Origin: Verrucomicrobiia bacterium
Lineage (GTDB): Bacteria > Verrucomicrobiota > Verrucomicrobiia > Opitutales > Cerasicoccaceae
Direction of reading: 5' to 3'
Assembly (NCBI GenBank): GCA_030425485.1
Contig: JAUIAM010000017.1
Location: forward strand, 1 to 64,000
Length of the DNA: 64,000 bases
Part shown: positions 16,094 to 24,270 of the stretch, in pieces
Position numbering within the stretch: position 1 is the stretch's first letter
How the letters are laid out: the number at the start of each line of letters is the position of its first letter
Notes under the pieces: generated by a model
Told to the model about the DNA's origin: nothing
Databases searched by the model: none
The model's input: only the letters and a program-made list of their open reading frames with translations
Made by a program: the position numbers and the translations under genes

Positions 16094-17824
16094 ATGACCC
16101 AAGCGATTAAGGCTGCCGACTACGTGGCACAGTACCTCCACCAGCAGGGGGTGACGCATGTTTACGAAGTCATCGGCGGGATGATTACCCACCTGATCGA
16201 CGCCATACACCGCCAAGGCGGCATTGAACTGGTCAGCATGCACCACGAGCAGGCGGCGTCTTTTGCCGTGGACGGGCATGCGCGCATGACGGGTGTGCCC
16301 CAGGTGGCAATGGCCACGAGTGGCCCCGGCGCGACGAACCTGCTGACCGGTATCGGCAGTTGCTACTTTGACTCCGTACCGGCGGTCTTCATCACCGGGC
16401 AGGTTAACCGCCACGAGATGAAGCGTGAGCGCCCGGTGCGTCAGCTTGGTTTTCAGGAGACGGACGTGGTCTCGATGGCCAAGCCTATCACCAAGGCCGC
16501 CTTTGTGGTGGAAGACCCGGAGTCCCTGCCGGAGAAGCTGGCCGAGGCATTTCAACTGGCCTGCGAAGGGCGCCCAGGTCCCGTGCTGGTCGACATCCCG
16601 ATGGATGTGCAGAACACGCCCATACATCCGCCGAAGGCCTTGCCTGCTCACGATGCTGGCAGCGCCACAGTTGACGAGTCGCTGGTCAAGCAAGCGCTGT
16701 CTGCACTGCAGGAGGCGGAGCGTCCGCTGCTGCTGGTGGGTGGCGGGGTGCACGCGGGGGGCGCGCTCGGAGCCGTGCGCGCGTTGATCGCTGAGCTCAA
16801 CATCCCGGTAGTGGCCTCGCTCATGGCGGTGGATACGCTGGCAGGGGATGACCCGTTGCGGGCGGGCTTCCTCGGCTCTTATGGCAACCGCTGGGCCAAT
16901 CACGCTATCGGGCGTTCGGACTGCCTGCTGGTGCTGGGCTCGCGCCTGGATGTGCGCCAGACCGGAGCCGACACGGAGGGTTTTAAAACCGGGCGACAGA
17001 TTTTTCATGTCGATGTTTCACCGGGCGAGATGAACAACCGGGTGCAAGGCTGCGTGGCCATCGCGGCAGACTTGAACGACTTTTGTGCTTCGGCTAAATT
17101 TCTTGCTAGCGGAGACTGGCCTCAGCGCACGCAGTGGCTGGGTGAGATTGATAAATTGCGTATCGAATTTCCTGATACAGCGGAGGCCAATGCGGGCGAG
17201 GGGATCAACCCCAACGCGTTCATGGCCGAGCTTTCGGCTGGCTCGGCTCAAGCGGCTGCCTTTGTGGCCGATGTGGGGCAGCACCAGATGTGGGCCGCCC
17301 AGTCCCTGCGCATGAGTGCCAGCCAACGCTTTTTGACCTCCGGTGGCATGGGGGCAATGGGCTATGCCTTGCCTGCTGCCATCGGTGCATCAATGGGCGC
17401 GGGACGCGCTCCGGTCGTGATGATTGCCGGGGATGGCGGCTACCAGCTAAACCTGCAGGAGATGCAGACCGTGGTGCGGGAGCGCCTGCCGCTGAAGCTT
17501 GTCGTCATCAATAACCACTGCCACGGCATGGTGCGGCAATTTCAGCAAAGCTACTTTAAGGAACGCTATCGTTCGACGCTGGAGGGGTACTCTGCGCCGG
17601 ACTTTGCCGCGCTGGGCAAGGCCTACGGCATTGCCTCCATGACGATTTCTACTCCGGCTGAGATGGTGAAGGGTATCGCTGCGCTGTGGGCCGATGCGGA
17701 GGCACCGTTCCTGCTCCAGGTCATGCTGGGGACGATGACAAATGTATACCCCAAAATTGCCTTCGGACATCCGCTGACCGAGATGGAGCCCTTTGCCAAG
17801 CCACTCGAAATGGAAGGAACCTGA
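16094..17824 (+). CDS. TPP-dependent acetolactate synthase-like enzyme, YerE-like candidate
   Basis: 576-residue carboligase of the IlvB superfamily. The TPP-activating Glu is Glu52 in HHEQAASF, SGPGATNLLTGIG is the conserved pyrimidine-domain block, and GDGGYQLN (Gly446-Asp447) with VVINNH is the Mg-TPP site. There is no regulatory IlvN subunit and no branched-chain amino-acid gene nearby. Its position directly after rfbF-rfbG-rfbH and a reductase matches the yersiniose A pathway, where YerE transfers a two-carbon unit from pyruvate to the C4 keto group of CDP-3,6-dideoxy-4-ketoglucose. That role is inference from context and family; a simple acetolactate synthase is the alternative. Confidence 0.75.
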   Translation: MTQAIKAADYVAQYLHQQGVTHVYEVIGGMITHLIDAIHRQGGIELVSMHHEQAASFAVDGHARMTGVPQVAMATSGPGATNLLTGIGSCYFDSVPAVFITGQVNRHEMKRERPVRQLGFQETDVVSMAKPITKAAFVVEDPESLPEKLAEAFQLACEGRPGPVLVDIPMDVQNTPIHPPKALPAHDAGSATVDESLVKQALSALQEAERPLLLVGGGVHAGGALGAVRALIAELNIPVVASLMAVDTLAGDDPLRAGFLGSYGNRWANHAIGRSDCLLVLGSRLDVRQTGADTEGFKTGRQIFHVDVSPGEMNNRVQGCVAIAADLNDFCASAKFLASGDWPQRTQWLGEIDKLRIEFPDTAEANAGEGINPNAFMAELSAGSAQAAAFVADVGQHQMWAAQSLRMSASQRFLTSGGMGAMGYALPAAIGASMGAGRAPVVMIAGDGGYQLNLQEMQTVVRERLPLKLVVINNHCHGMVRQFQQSYFKERYRSTLEGYSAPDFAALGKAYGIASMTISTPAEMVKGIAALWADAEAPFLLQVMLGTMTNVYPKIAFGHPLTEMEPFAKPLEMEGT

Positions 17825-17831
17825 GCCCGCC

Positions 17832-18965
17832 ATGCCGGACTGTATCGCATTTTGCTCGGATATCCCCAGCTATCGCCAAAACGGTATCCTGGAGCCGGAG
17901 GTCATTGCCCGGCACCCCGGCTCTGCCTGGGTACGCGAGCTTGCCCTGCGCCTGCGCGAGCAGGGGCGTGAGCTGGTCTCAGGAGATGTGGCCCTGGCGG
18001 ATGTGGCCTCGGGGGCGCGTCGTCCATCGGAGATTTTTGTTATCAGCGAGGAGGAGTCGGGTCAGGCCGCGCAGTTGGTTTCGCAGGGTGCGCAGCCCTT
18101 AGCTATTTTCTGTTTCGAATCTCCGCTCTACGCGCGTACGTTTTATGAAAATGCGGCCCGACTATGTGCGCCCTATCCGCTGAAGCTCGTCTTTAGCGGG
18201 CTCGAGCATTCCGCGCTCCAGGGGATGGAGGGCGTGCACGCAATCACCATACCTAACCTCACCGCCGAGCGTATCATGGACAAACCCATACCGTGGGAGG
18301 AGCGCCGTGTGCTGACCATGGTGGCGGGAAACAAGTACTGGCGAAGCGCCTTTGAGGGGCGATTCCTCAAGGAACCAAAATTGCTGGAGTCCTGGGCCCG
18401 GGGCAAGTGGGGCTTGAGTTCTTCGGCGGTGAAGCGAGAGGCGGTATCGCGACAGTTGCTTGATGAGCGTCTGCGGCTGGTCGAGTACTTTGCCCAGCGC
18501 GGGCACCTGACGCTCTACGGTAACGGCTGGCTTGACCGCACACGACTCCCGAAACGGTGGCAGCACATCTACCCGCTCATTGAGAGCCTGAACCCCGGGC
18601 CCTGTGAGGATAAGCTGAGCGTGCTCAGCGGCTCGCGCTTTACGCTCTGCCTGGAGAACGTGCGCTACCCGGGCTACTTTACCGAGAAGCTACTCGACTG
18701 CTTTGCGGCGGGGACAATCCCGCTCTATCTGGGCGACCCTGAGGTGGCCACAAGGGTGCCGGTGGATGCTTTTATCGACCTGTCGCACTATGCTAATCTG
18801 GATGAGCTGGAGACCTTCATGCTGAACATGGATGCCAAAGAGGCTGCGCTGCGCATCCGCGCCGGGCAGGATTTCCTCTCATCTTCGGCGGCTAAGCCCT
18901 ACACCTACGCGGGTTTTGCCGAGAATGTGCTCGCATGGGCAGCACCGCATCTGAGCCATGAGTGA
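17832..18965 (+). CDS. Family 10 glycosyltransferase (alpha-1,3/4-fucosyltransferase-like)
   Basis: Protein of 377 residues starting MPDCIAFCSD, 7 bases after the TPP enzyme. The C-terminal third carries the GT10 signature FTLCLENVRYPGYFTEKL followed by AAGTIPLYLGDP (about residues 270-305), the GDP-sugar donor site. The N-terminal half is the more variable acceptor domain. A second GT10 lies at 23283-24254. No GDP-fucose synthesis genes (gmd, fcl) occur in the window, so the donor must come from elsewhere. It overlaps the next GT2 by 8 bases, indicating one operon. Confidence 0.87.
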   Translation: MPDCIAFCSDIPSYRQNGILEPEVIARHPGSAWVRELALRLREQGRELVSGDVALADVASGARRPSEIFVISEEESGQAAQLVSQGAQPLAIFCFESPLYARTFYENAARLCAPYPLKLVFSGLEHSALQGMEGVHAITIPNLTAERIMDKPIPWEERRVLTMVAGNKYWRSAFEGRFLKEPKLLESWARGKWGLSSSAVKREAVSRQLLDERLRLVEYFAQRGHLTLYGNGWLDRTRLPKRWQHIYPLIESLNPGPCEDKLSVLSGSRFTLCLENVRYPGYFTEKLLDCFAAGTIPLYLGDPEVATRVPVDAFIDLSHYANLDELETFMLNMDAKEAALRIRAGQDFLSSSAAKPYTYAGFAENVLAWAAPHLSHE

Positions 18966-19914
18966 GCCCGCTGCACCCATGCTGGATGTTTTCATCCTGA
19001 GCTATAACCGGGCGGAATTCCTCCCGCAGACGCTGGCCTGCTTTTGGGAGCAGAGCTTTCAAGACTTTCGCATCACCGTGCTGGACAATGCCAGCACCGA
19101 CAACACAGCGGAGGTGATCGCCGGGCTGCAGGCCAAGCGGCCCTTCCGCTTTATCCAGCAGGCGGAGAATATTGGCGTGTTCCGTAATTTTATGCAGGTG
19201 CGGGACCTGGTGCAGGCTCCGTGGGTCATGATTTTTCACGATGACGACTTGCTGCATCCGCGCGCACTGGAGCTGGCTTTCTCCGCGCTCAAGCAGCACC
19301 GGCGTGCCAGCCTCTGCGGGATGAATTACACCGGGGTGGTGGACCCCGTGATGGATAACTTCGCCACCGACGTCGAGGCGAGCGATTACCTGCACTTTGA
19401 CAACCAGGTGCATTTTGCCTCCTATTGCTACACGGACAACGCGGTAGCTTTTTCGTCGTGCATCTACCGCAGCGTGGACTTTCGCCGACTGGAGTTTGAT
19501 GATACGCCCTATGGCAAACTCTGGGACCGTCCGGCTATGGTCCAGGCGATGGGCGAGGGCGAGGCGCTTGTCTTGCGGCCCATACTGGTGCTCTATCGGC
19601 TGCATGCAGGGCAGGACTCGCAAGCGAGTAAGTCGGGGCCTTTTTTGCCCAATGCCATCGCCTTGATCGCCTTCTACGCGGGGCTGCTGGGTGGGGACTG
19701 GGGCACGTCCTCGGGGCGTTGCTTTGTCATCAACAATCGCGCCGTGCTCAAGAGTTTCTACAAATGGTGTTCGGATCGCGGCGAGGTGACCTTTAACGGT
19801 TTTGTAGCGCGGGCACGCAAGGCCGGGGCAGCAACGGGCTTTTCTTTTGTCCCGCGACCCCTGAGCCGTTTGCTCAAAAAATGGCACCGTAAACGCGACC
19901 GCCACTTCTTCTAA
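18958..19914 (+). CDS. Family 2 glycosyltransferase
   Basis: GT-A enzyme of 318 residues. LDVFILSYNRAEFLPQTL begins the fold, TVLDNASTDNT is the second conserved block, and IFHDDDLLHP is the acidic metal site. The C-terminal part is alpha-helical with a basic end (KKWHRKRDRHFF). It is the last gene of the rightward operon; its TAA shares bases with the TAG of the convergent GT11 gene (the tetranucleotide CTAA at 19911-19914). Transferred sugar unknown. Confidence 0.9.
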   Translation: MSEPAAPMLDVFILSYNRAEFLPQTLACFWEQSFQDFRITVLDNASTDNTAEVIAGLQAKRPFRFIQQAENIGVFRNFMQVRDLVQAPWVMIFHDDDLLHPRALELAFSALKQHRRASLCGMNYTGVVDPVMDNFATDVEASDYLHFDNQVHFASYCYTDNAVAFSSCIYRSVDFRRLEFDDTPYGKLWDRPAMVQAMGEGEALVLRPILVLYRLHAGQDSQASKSGPFLPNAIALIAFYAGLLGGDWGTSSGRCFVINNRAVLKSFYKWCSDRGEVTFNGFVARARKAGAATGFSFVPRPLSRLLKKWHRKRDRHFF

Positions 19915-20837
19915 TCCCAAGCCCGTAGGGCGAGGATGTCCGAGCGGTGAAAGTCCGGGTTGATGCTGATGTCGCCGTTATTAAACCAGCGGCTGGGCAT
20001 GATGGAGCGTTCGTAGCTCGGCTGGCATATGCGGGCAAAGGCTGATATCCACCAACTGAAGGTGGAGTTTGCCATAATGACGTAGCGTGCTTCGCCGAGG
20101 ACGAGCATTTCCTGGAGGGCATCGGATTCGCCGTCAATTTCGAGAAAGTGGCAATTGGCCCGCTGAAAGAGGGGCTGCGATTTGCACCAGACGATGTCGT
20201 CGGAGTGAATCCAGAGCTCGATGCCCGGAGCGAAGCGCTCCAGCAGCTCAAGGGCGCGCTCGTAGTAGGCCATAGCAGGCATGAAGCTGGCCACCTTGAG
20301 GTAGTCTCCCCGGCGGATATGCAGGGTGGCGAAACCATTGGCCTGTCTGAGTCGGGACTGTAACTGCGTGTAGGCGGTGTTGAGGCTGGTCTGTTCTTTG
20401 ACCTTCTTCAGAAAGGCTTTTGCCGCAGGCTCATTGATGCACTCGCCATCCATGCTAAGTTGCTTGATGCGGGCTGTATCGCGGTGCTTGTCGTAGCTCA
20501 GGACCAGTTCGTAGTGCAGGCCGCTGTCCAGTTGGCTACCAAGGCTTTTTTCTGAGGCGCGCAGGCCTAGCTTATGAGCGAGTCCGGGCTTGGGGGCTGG
20601 CAGGCACTTGACGGGTGCGGGGAGAGCCGCTTCGAGTTGCTTGTGGACGACTTCGTGCGCGTTGATCGCATCAGTGGTAAACCAGGAGTTATCGAAGCAA
20701 AGGCGTTCCTCTGCAATGGCCTGGGAAAAAAGAACCTGGGCATGAGTACACTGAAAGAGCTGATTGCCGAGGCCGCCGTTGAGGGGGGCAATGACGCGCT
20801 TGAACGCCGGCATGGTCACGTTTCCTTCGGTGCTCAT
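19911..20837 (-). CDS. Family 11 glycosyltransferase (alpha-1,2-fucosyltransferase)
   Basis: Protein of 308 residues. GGLGNQLFQ (residues 21-29) and HIRRGDY (173-179) are the two hallmark motifs of GT11 enzymes, which bind GDP-fucose and transfer fucose in alpha-1,2 linkage, as in FUT1/FutC/WbiQ-like enzymes. No membrane segment is apparent, as usual for bacterial forms. The gene runs opposite to the main operon, converging on the preceding GT2, and has the DUF268 gene 15 bases upstream on the same strand. The sugar acceptor is unknown. Confidence 0.92.
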   Translation of the reverse strand: MSTEGNVTMPAFKRVIAPLNGGLGNQLFQCTHAQVLFSQAIAEERLCFDNSWFTTDAINAHEVVHKQLEAALPAPVKCLPAPKPGLAHKLGLRASEKSLGSQLDSGLHYELVLSYDKHRDTARIKQLSMDGECINEPAAKAFLKKVKEQTSLNTAYTQLQSRLRQANGFATLHIRRGDYLKVASFMPAMAYYERALELLERFAPGIELWIHSDDIVWCKSQPLFQRANCHFLEIDGESDALQEMLVLGEARYVIMANSTFSWWISAFARICQPSYERSIMPSRWFNNGDISINPDFHRSDILALRAWD

Positions 20838-20852
20838 GGCGTCACGAACGGC

Positions 20853-21680
20853 TTATCGCTTGGTCAGCTCGAAAATACCGCACCCGTACTGAGTGCCGAA
20901 GCTGTTTTCGGCGGCTTCGTCGCTTAGGGTGACGTCCTCGTGGAGCTTGCCCGCATCGTCCACGTAGGAGAACTGATCCAGAACGAACCCGGGCTCAAGC
21001 AGGTCGAGCAGGAACTTTACCCGGAACACCCGGTGGGCGTTGAAGTTGATCCGCTGCGGACCAATGACGGTGGAGAGATAGAACTTGCCGCCGGGCTTAA
21101 CGATACTGCTGAGATTTTCCAGCCCGATCTTGTAGCCATCGTAGTTGACGGGGTCGCCGTAACGGCCGAGCCCAAAGTGTTCAATGGTATGCAGGCAGGA
21201 GAGGGAGTCTGTGCAGGCCAGGTACTCCTCGGGCAGGGGCGACATGAGGTCGGCCTGAAGGAAGGAGATGTTGCGCACGGTATTGGGCTGGGGGCGGATG
21301 TCAAAGACCTCAATGCTGCGGTAGGACGCGACGTGGGCGACAAAGCCCTCAATACTTGAGCCAACATCGATATGGCGCTGGGGATTGTTTTCGAAAATGC
21401 GACGCGCGACGAGCAAGTCCTGGTGAAAGTAGTGGCCCTCGGGCAGACCGTTGTTCTGGTAGCGGTCATCCAGGCAGGGGTAGGGCGCGCCGAGGGGAAA
21501 ATCTGGATTGCTGGGGATTTGCGCCTTGAGCAGCTTCAAATCTTTCTTGTAGGGCTGCATCCGCTTTATCAGCCGAATGCCCTTCTTGGGATCAAACCCG
21601 TATTTGGCCAGCGTACGTCTCAAAGTTCCCATGTCGTAATGCGCGAATAGCTTGAAGATTAAACGGGTAGTGTGGTGCAT
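20853..21680 (-). CDS. DUF268-family methyltransferase-like protein
   Basis: Protein of 275 residues. HIDVGSSIEGFVAHVAS and EVFDIRP resemble a class I SAM-binding fold, and CLHTIEHFGLGRYGD with PGGKFYLSTVIGP are the blocks I associate with DUF268. The catalytic function of that family is not established to my knowledge, but its members cluster with polysaccharide genes. It is 15 bases upstream of the GT11 gene on the same strand, so the two are probably one transcription unit, perhaps adding and capping a terminal sugar. Confidence 0.78.
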   Translation of the reverse strand: MHHTTRLIFKLFAHYDMGTLRRTLAKYGFDPKKGIRLIKRMQPYKKDLKLLKAQIPSNPDFPLGAPYPCLDDRYQNNGLPEGHYFHQDLLVARRIFENNPQRHIDVGSSIEGFVAHVASYRSIEVFDIRPQPNTVRNISFLQADLMSPLPEEYLACTDSLSCLHTIEHFGLGRYGDPVNYDGYKIGLENLSSIVKPGGKFYLSTVIGPQRINFNAHRVFRVKFLLDLLEPGFVLDQFSYVDDAGKLHEDVTLSDEAAENSFGTQYGCGIFELTKR

Positions 21681-21874
21681 ATGCAGATGGAATGTCCAGA
21701 ATTAAGGCTGCGAAAAAGCCCCGCTCTTATCGTGCCAGGCTGGGACTGCGCGGCCTGACGCGCCCAAAAAACGCTTGGGTTCAGCATTGCCTTGGCCAGT
21801 GTTAGGGGCTTCACTTGCTTCTTTGGTGCGATAGTCCCCGCACCGATTTACACTCACCGCGTATCGACAAGCCA
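21681..21874. promoter_or_regulatory. Divergent intergenic region
   Basis: About 190 bases separate the DUF268 gene (leftward) from a methyltransferase gene (rightward). Both need a promoter here. No clear -35/-10 pair and no gene is recognisable; an in-frame extension of the rightward gene to 21815 is judged leader. Confidence 0.35.
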
Positions 21875-22537
21875 ATGAAAGGCAGTTTTAAGACATTCAT
21901 CCGCAAATTCCCCCTTTATCAAAAGATGAGAGCATGGGACGCCAGACGGCGCCAACAGGGCAGGGATGAGGTGAAGGAATGGGAGCGCAAGGGCTGTCCC
22001 ATCCCCCCGCCACACCTTATCAAGCAGCGCGAGATACGACAGGTGGCTCAGGCCTATGGGGCGAAAATCTTTGTTGAGACAGGTACGCTGCACGGCGATA
22101 TGATCGAGGCAATGAAGCCCGATTTTGAGCAGCTCTACTCCATCGAGCTGAGCGAAAGCCTGCACGCACGCGCGCAGGAGCGCTTTAGCTCGGATGAGAA
22201 GGTGGAGATTATCCAGGGGGACAGCGCGGTTGAGCTGGGGAACCTGATGAAGCGGCTCGATCAGCCCGTGGTGTTTTGGCTCGATGGCCATTACTCGGGG
22301 GCAGACACCGCACAGGCCGAGATCGATACCCCCATTTTTGCAGAGCTGGACCACATCTTTACTCATCACGTCAGCGGGCACGCTATCGTGATCGACGATG
22401 CGCACTGTTTTGAGTCCGATCCGTCGTACCCCAAACTGGATGCGCTCAAGGAATTCGTCTACAGCAGGCGCCCGGAGGCCGTCATCGAGGTGGCTTTTAA
22501 CAGCATTCGCATCCTGCCCGGGAAGCCCAAGGGCTGA
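21875..22537 (+). CDS. Class I SAM-dependent methyltransferase-like protein
   Basis: Protein of 220 residues starting MKGSFKTFIRKFP with a basic amphipathic N-terminus. IFVETGTLHGDMIEAM fits the Gly-containing motif I, YSIELSESLHARA the acidic loop that binds ribose, IIQGDSA motif II, and VFWLDGHYSG and IVIDDAHCF the later strands. Substrate unknown; given the locus, an O-methylated sugar is the natural guess. It lies 21 bases upstream of an SGNH hydrolase in the same orientation, so the two form a small decoration unit. Confidence 0.75.
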   Translation: MKGSFKTFIRKFPLYQKMRAWDARRRQQGRDEVKEWERKGCPIPPPHLIKQREIRQVAQAYGAKIFVETGTLHGDMIEAMKPDFEQLYSIELSESLHARAQERFSSDEKVEIIQGDSAVELGNLMKRLDQPVVFWLDGHYSGADTAQAEIDTPIFAELDHIFTHHVSGHAIVIDDAHCFESDPSYPKLDALKEFVYSRRPEAVIEVAFNSIRILPGKPKG

Positions 22538-22558
22538 TCTCTCGGGACAAAACCCGCT

Positions 22559-23293
22559 ATGCTCTTTAAGCCGACCATTTACTGCGTAGGCGACAGCCAC
22601 AGCACCTTTTTCGCCGGGCGCGACCGCATCCAGGCTGACAACAGTTGGCGCCGACTGCTCCCGTGCTTCCAGGTGCATTACATTGGGCCCGTGCTGGCCT
22701 ATAATTTACCCAAGAGCGGCACTACGAGCGCCGGAAGGGAGAAGTTTCTGGCCCTGCTGGGGAAGGAGATTCCCCGTGGAGCCTGGATCATGACCGTGTT
22801 TGGCGAGATTGACGCGCGGGCCCACCTGCTGGGGCAGGTCGAGAAGCAGGGGCTATCGGTAGAGCAGGTGGCTGAGACCTGCGCAGAAAATTACTTCTCC
22901 TTTGTCATGGAGGTGCGCGAGCGCGGCTTTCGTCCTATCGTGTACAACGTCGTGGCTTCACGACCCAACTGGGACGGCGATCTGGCCTCGCAAACACCGG
23001 ACTTTCCTTACGTGGGGACGCAGGCCGAGCGCAATCATGCGGTGCGCCTGATGAACGCTGGACTCGCCCGCCGTTGCCGTGAGGAGGGGGTGCCATTTCT
23101 CGATACCTACGATCTGCTCGTGGATGAAAACGATAGAACGCGACCCGAGTGCTACATGGACGAGATCCACCTCTCGCAGTACATCATGCCGGCGACGATG
23201 GAGCGGCTGCAGGCACTGCTCCCGGAGCTGCCGCTGAAGTTGACCAAGCGCTACCTGCGGGAGCGTGAGCAGGCGCTTGCGGCTAGACAGTAG
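22559..23293 (+). CDS. SGNH/GDSL hydrolase family protein
   Basis: Protein of 244 residues. The N-terminal VGDSHSTFF carries the nucleophilic Ser of block I (Ser13) and the C-terminal MDEIHLSQY carries the Asp-x-x-His of block V. The central MTVFGEIDAR replaces the usual Gly-x-Asn-Asp block. No signal peptide is seen, so the enzyme acts in the cytoplasm, likely adding or removing an acyl group on a nucleotide sugar or lipid-linked glycan. It converges with the GT10 gene, with an 11-base overlap of the coding ends. Confidence 0.8.
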   Translation: MLFKPTIYCVGDSHSTFFAGRDRIQADNSWRRLLPCFQVHYIGPVLAYNLPKSGTTSAGREKFLALLGKEIPRGAWIMTVFGEIDARAHLLGQVEKQGLSVEQVAETCAENYFSFVMEVRERGFRPIVYNVVASRPNWDGDLASQTPDFPYVGTQAERNHAVRLMNAGLARRCREEGVPFLDTYDLLVDENDRTRPECYMDEIHLSQYIMPATMERLQALLPELPLKLTKRYLREREQALAARQ

Positions 23294-24254
23294 GCTGCCT
23301 GTAGGAGCCGGGGTAGTCGCCCGGGGGGTAGTGATGCTGTCGCTTAACCAGCTTCCAACGCCCGAGGCTGAAAAAGCGCTTGCGCTGTGAGATGGGTGGG
23401 CTGGTGTCGCTCAGGATGCGCTCAAAGAATTCCAGCACATACTCATCGGTGTAGTATTGGCTGGGGGTGTCGTTGTGGAAAAAGGGCGCTCGGAGCATGG
23501 CTTCCCACTGGGCGTCGTCGGCATCGATCTCGAGGATCTTTTCGATCAGGGCCTCGTCAGAGTCAAAGTCATTGCGGTCGAGAAAACTGTCCTTGTTGAA
23601 CTCCTCGCCAACGCGCGGGCTGCCCCAATAGATGGGGATGGAGCGTGCCCAGACGGCTTCGATCAGCTTTTCCGTCGTGTAGCCGGGCAGGGACTTGTTT
23701 TCCCAACAGATGTTGAACTTGTACGGCTTGAGGAAATCGTGCTTGTGGTAGCCTCCGCGCGGGATGGTGCGGCCGATGTTGTTTTTGACCGGGCCGCCGG
23801 AGTCCACGTGTTTACGGGCGTGGAGCTTGTCAAAAAAGTCGATGCGCGGGCCCGTGCGCTTGCGGTTGCCATTGGCCACCATGAAGGAGCAAAACTGTTG
23901 CTTTGAGGCCATGGTTTCGGGGATGTCCCAGTTGGCCTTAATCAAATCCTCGGGCTTGGCCCCGGTGCCCCAGACATAGTAGGGCATGCGCAGGTGCCGG
24001 GGCTCGTCCAGGTAATGGCAGGTCATGGCGTAGTCCGTGCGCGACCAATCCGGCAGGAGGGATTCCCCCGTCCAGAATACCTTTTTACAGGTGTAGAGCC
24101 GGTTCAGGTGGCCGCCCTCGGTGAAAATGAGCACGTCGGGGCGATCGCTGATCTCGATGTCGTAGGCCTTTCTGAGGATCTGCGTGAACTGATTCTCGTT
24201 CTTGTCCAGACAGTTGAAATCGCAGAAATCCAACTTGAGCTTTGGCTTGGCCAT
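23283..24254 (-). CDS. Family 10 glycosyltransferase (fucosyltransferase-like), second copy
   Basis: Protein of 323 residues starting MAKPKLKLDFCDFN. The GT10 signature is FNICWENKSLPGYTTEKLIEA followed by IPIYWGSP (about residues 177-213). CSFMVANGN-x-KRTGPRIDFFDKL upstream is the typical Lewis-type fucosyltransferase block, so this copy is closer to the classical alpha-1,3-fucosyltransferases than the one at 17832-18965. It ends in a basic tail (KLVKRQHH). It is transcribed leftward directly after the MsbA-type exporter with a 16-base gap. Confidence 0.9.
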   Translation of the reverse strand: MAKPKLKLDFCDFNCLDKNENQFTQILRKAYDIEISDRPDVLIFTEGGHLNRLYTCKKVFWTGESLLPDWSRTDYAMTCHYLDEPRHLRMPYYVWGTGAKPEDLIKANWDIPETMASKQQFCSFMVANGNRKRTGPRIDFFDKLHARKHVDSGGPVKNNIGRTIPRGGYHKHDFLKPYKFNICWENKSLPGYTTEKLIEAVWARSIPIYWGSPRVGEEFNKDSFLDRNDFDSDEALIEKILEIDADDAQWEAMLRAPFFHNDTPSQYYTDEYVLEFFERILSDTSPPISQRKRFFSLGRWKLVKRQHHYPPGDYPGSYRQPTV

Positions 24255-24270
24255 GATGCTTGCGGGGAAG

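Noticed and set aside
15215-17008. Leftward open frame of 597 codons opposite the reductase and TPP enzyme
   Set aside because: Antisense shadow. Composition is rich in His, Arg and Gln as expected for reverse frames of GC-rich genes; no motif.
16094-17824. Biosynthetic acetolactate synthase (ilvB) for branched-chain amino acids
   Set aside because: No ilvN, ilvC or leu genes nearby and a location inside a CDP-sugar operon. Kept only as the alternative to YerE.
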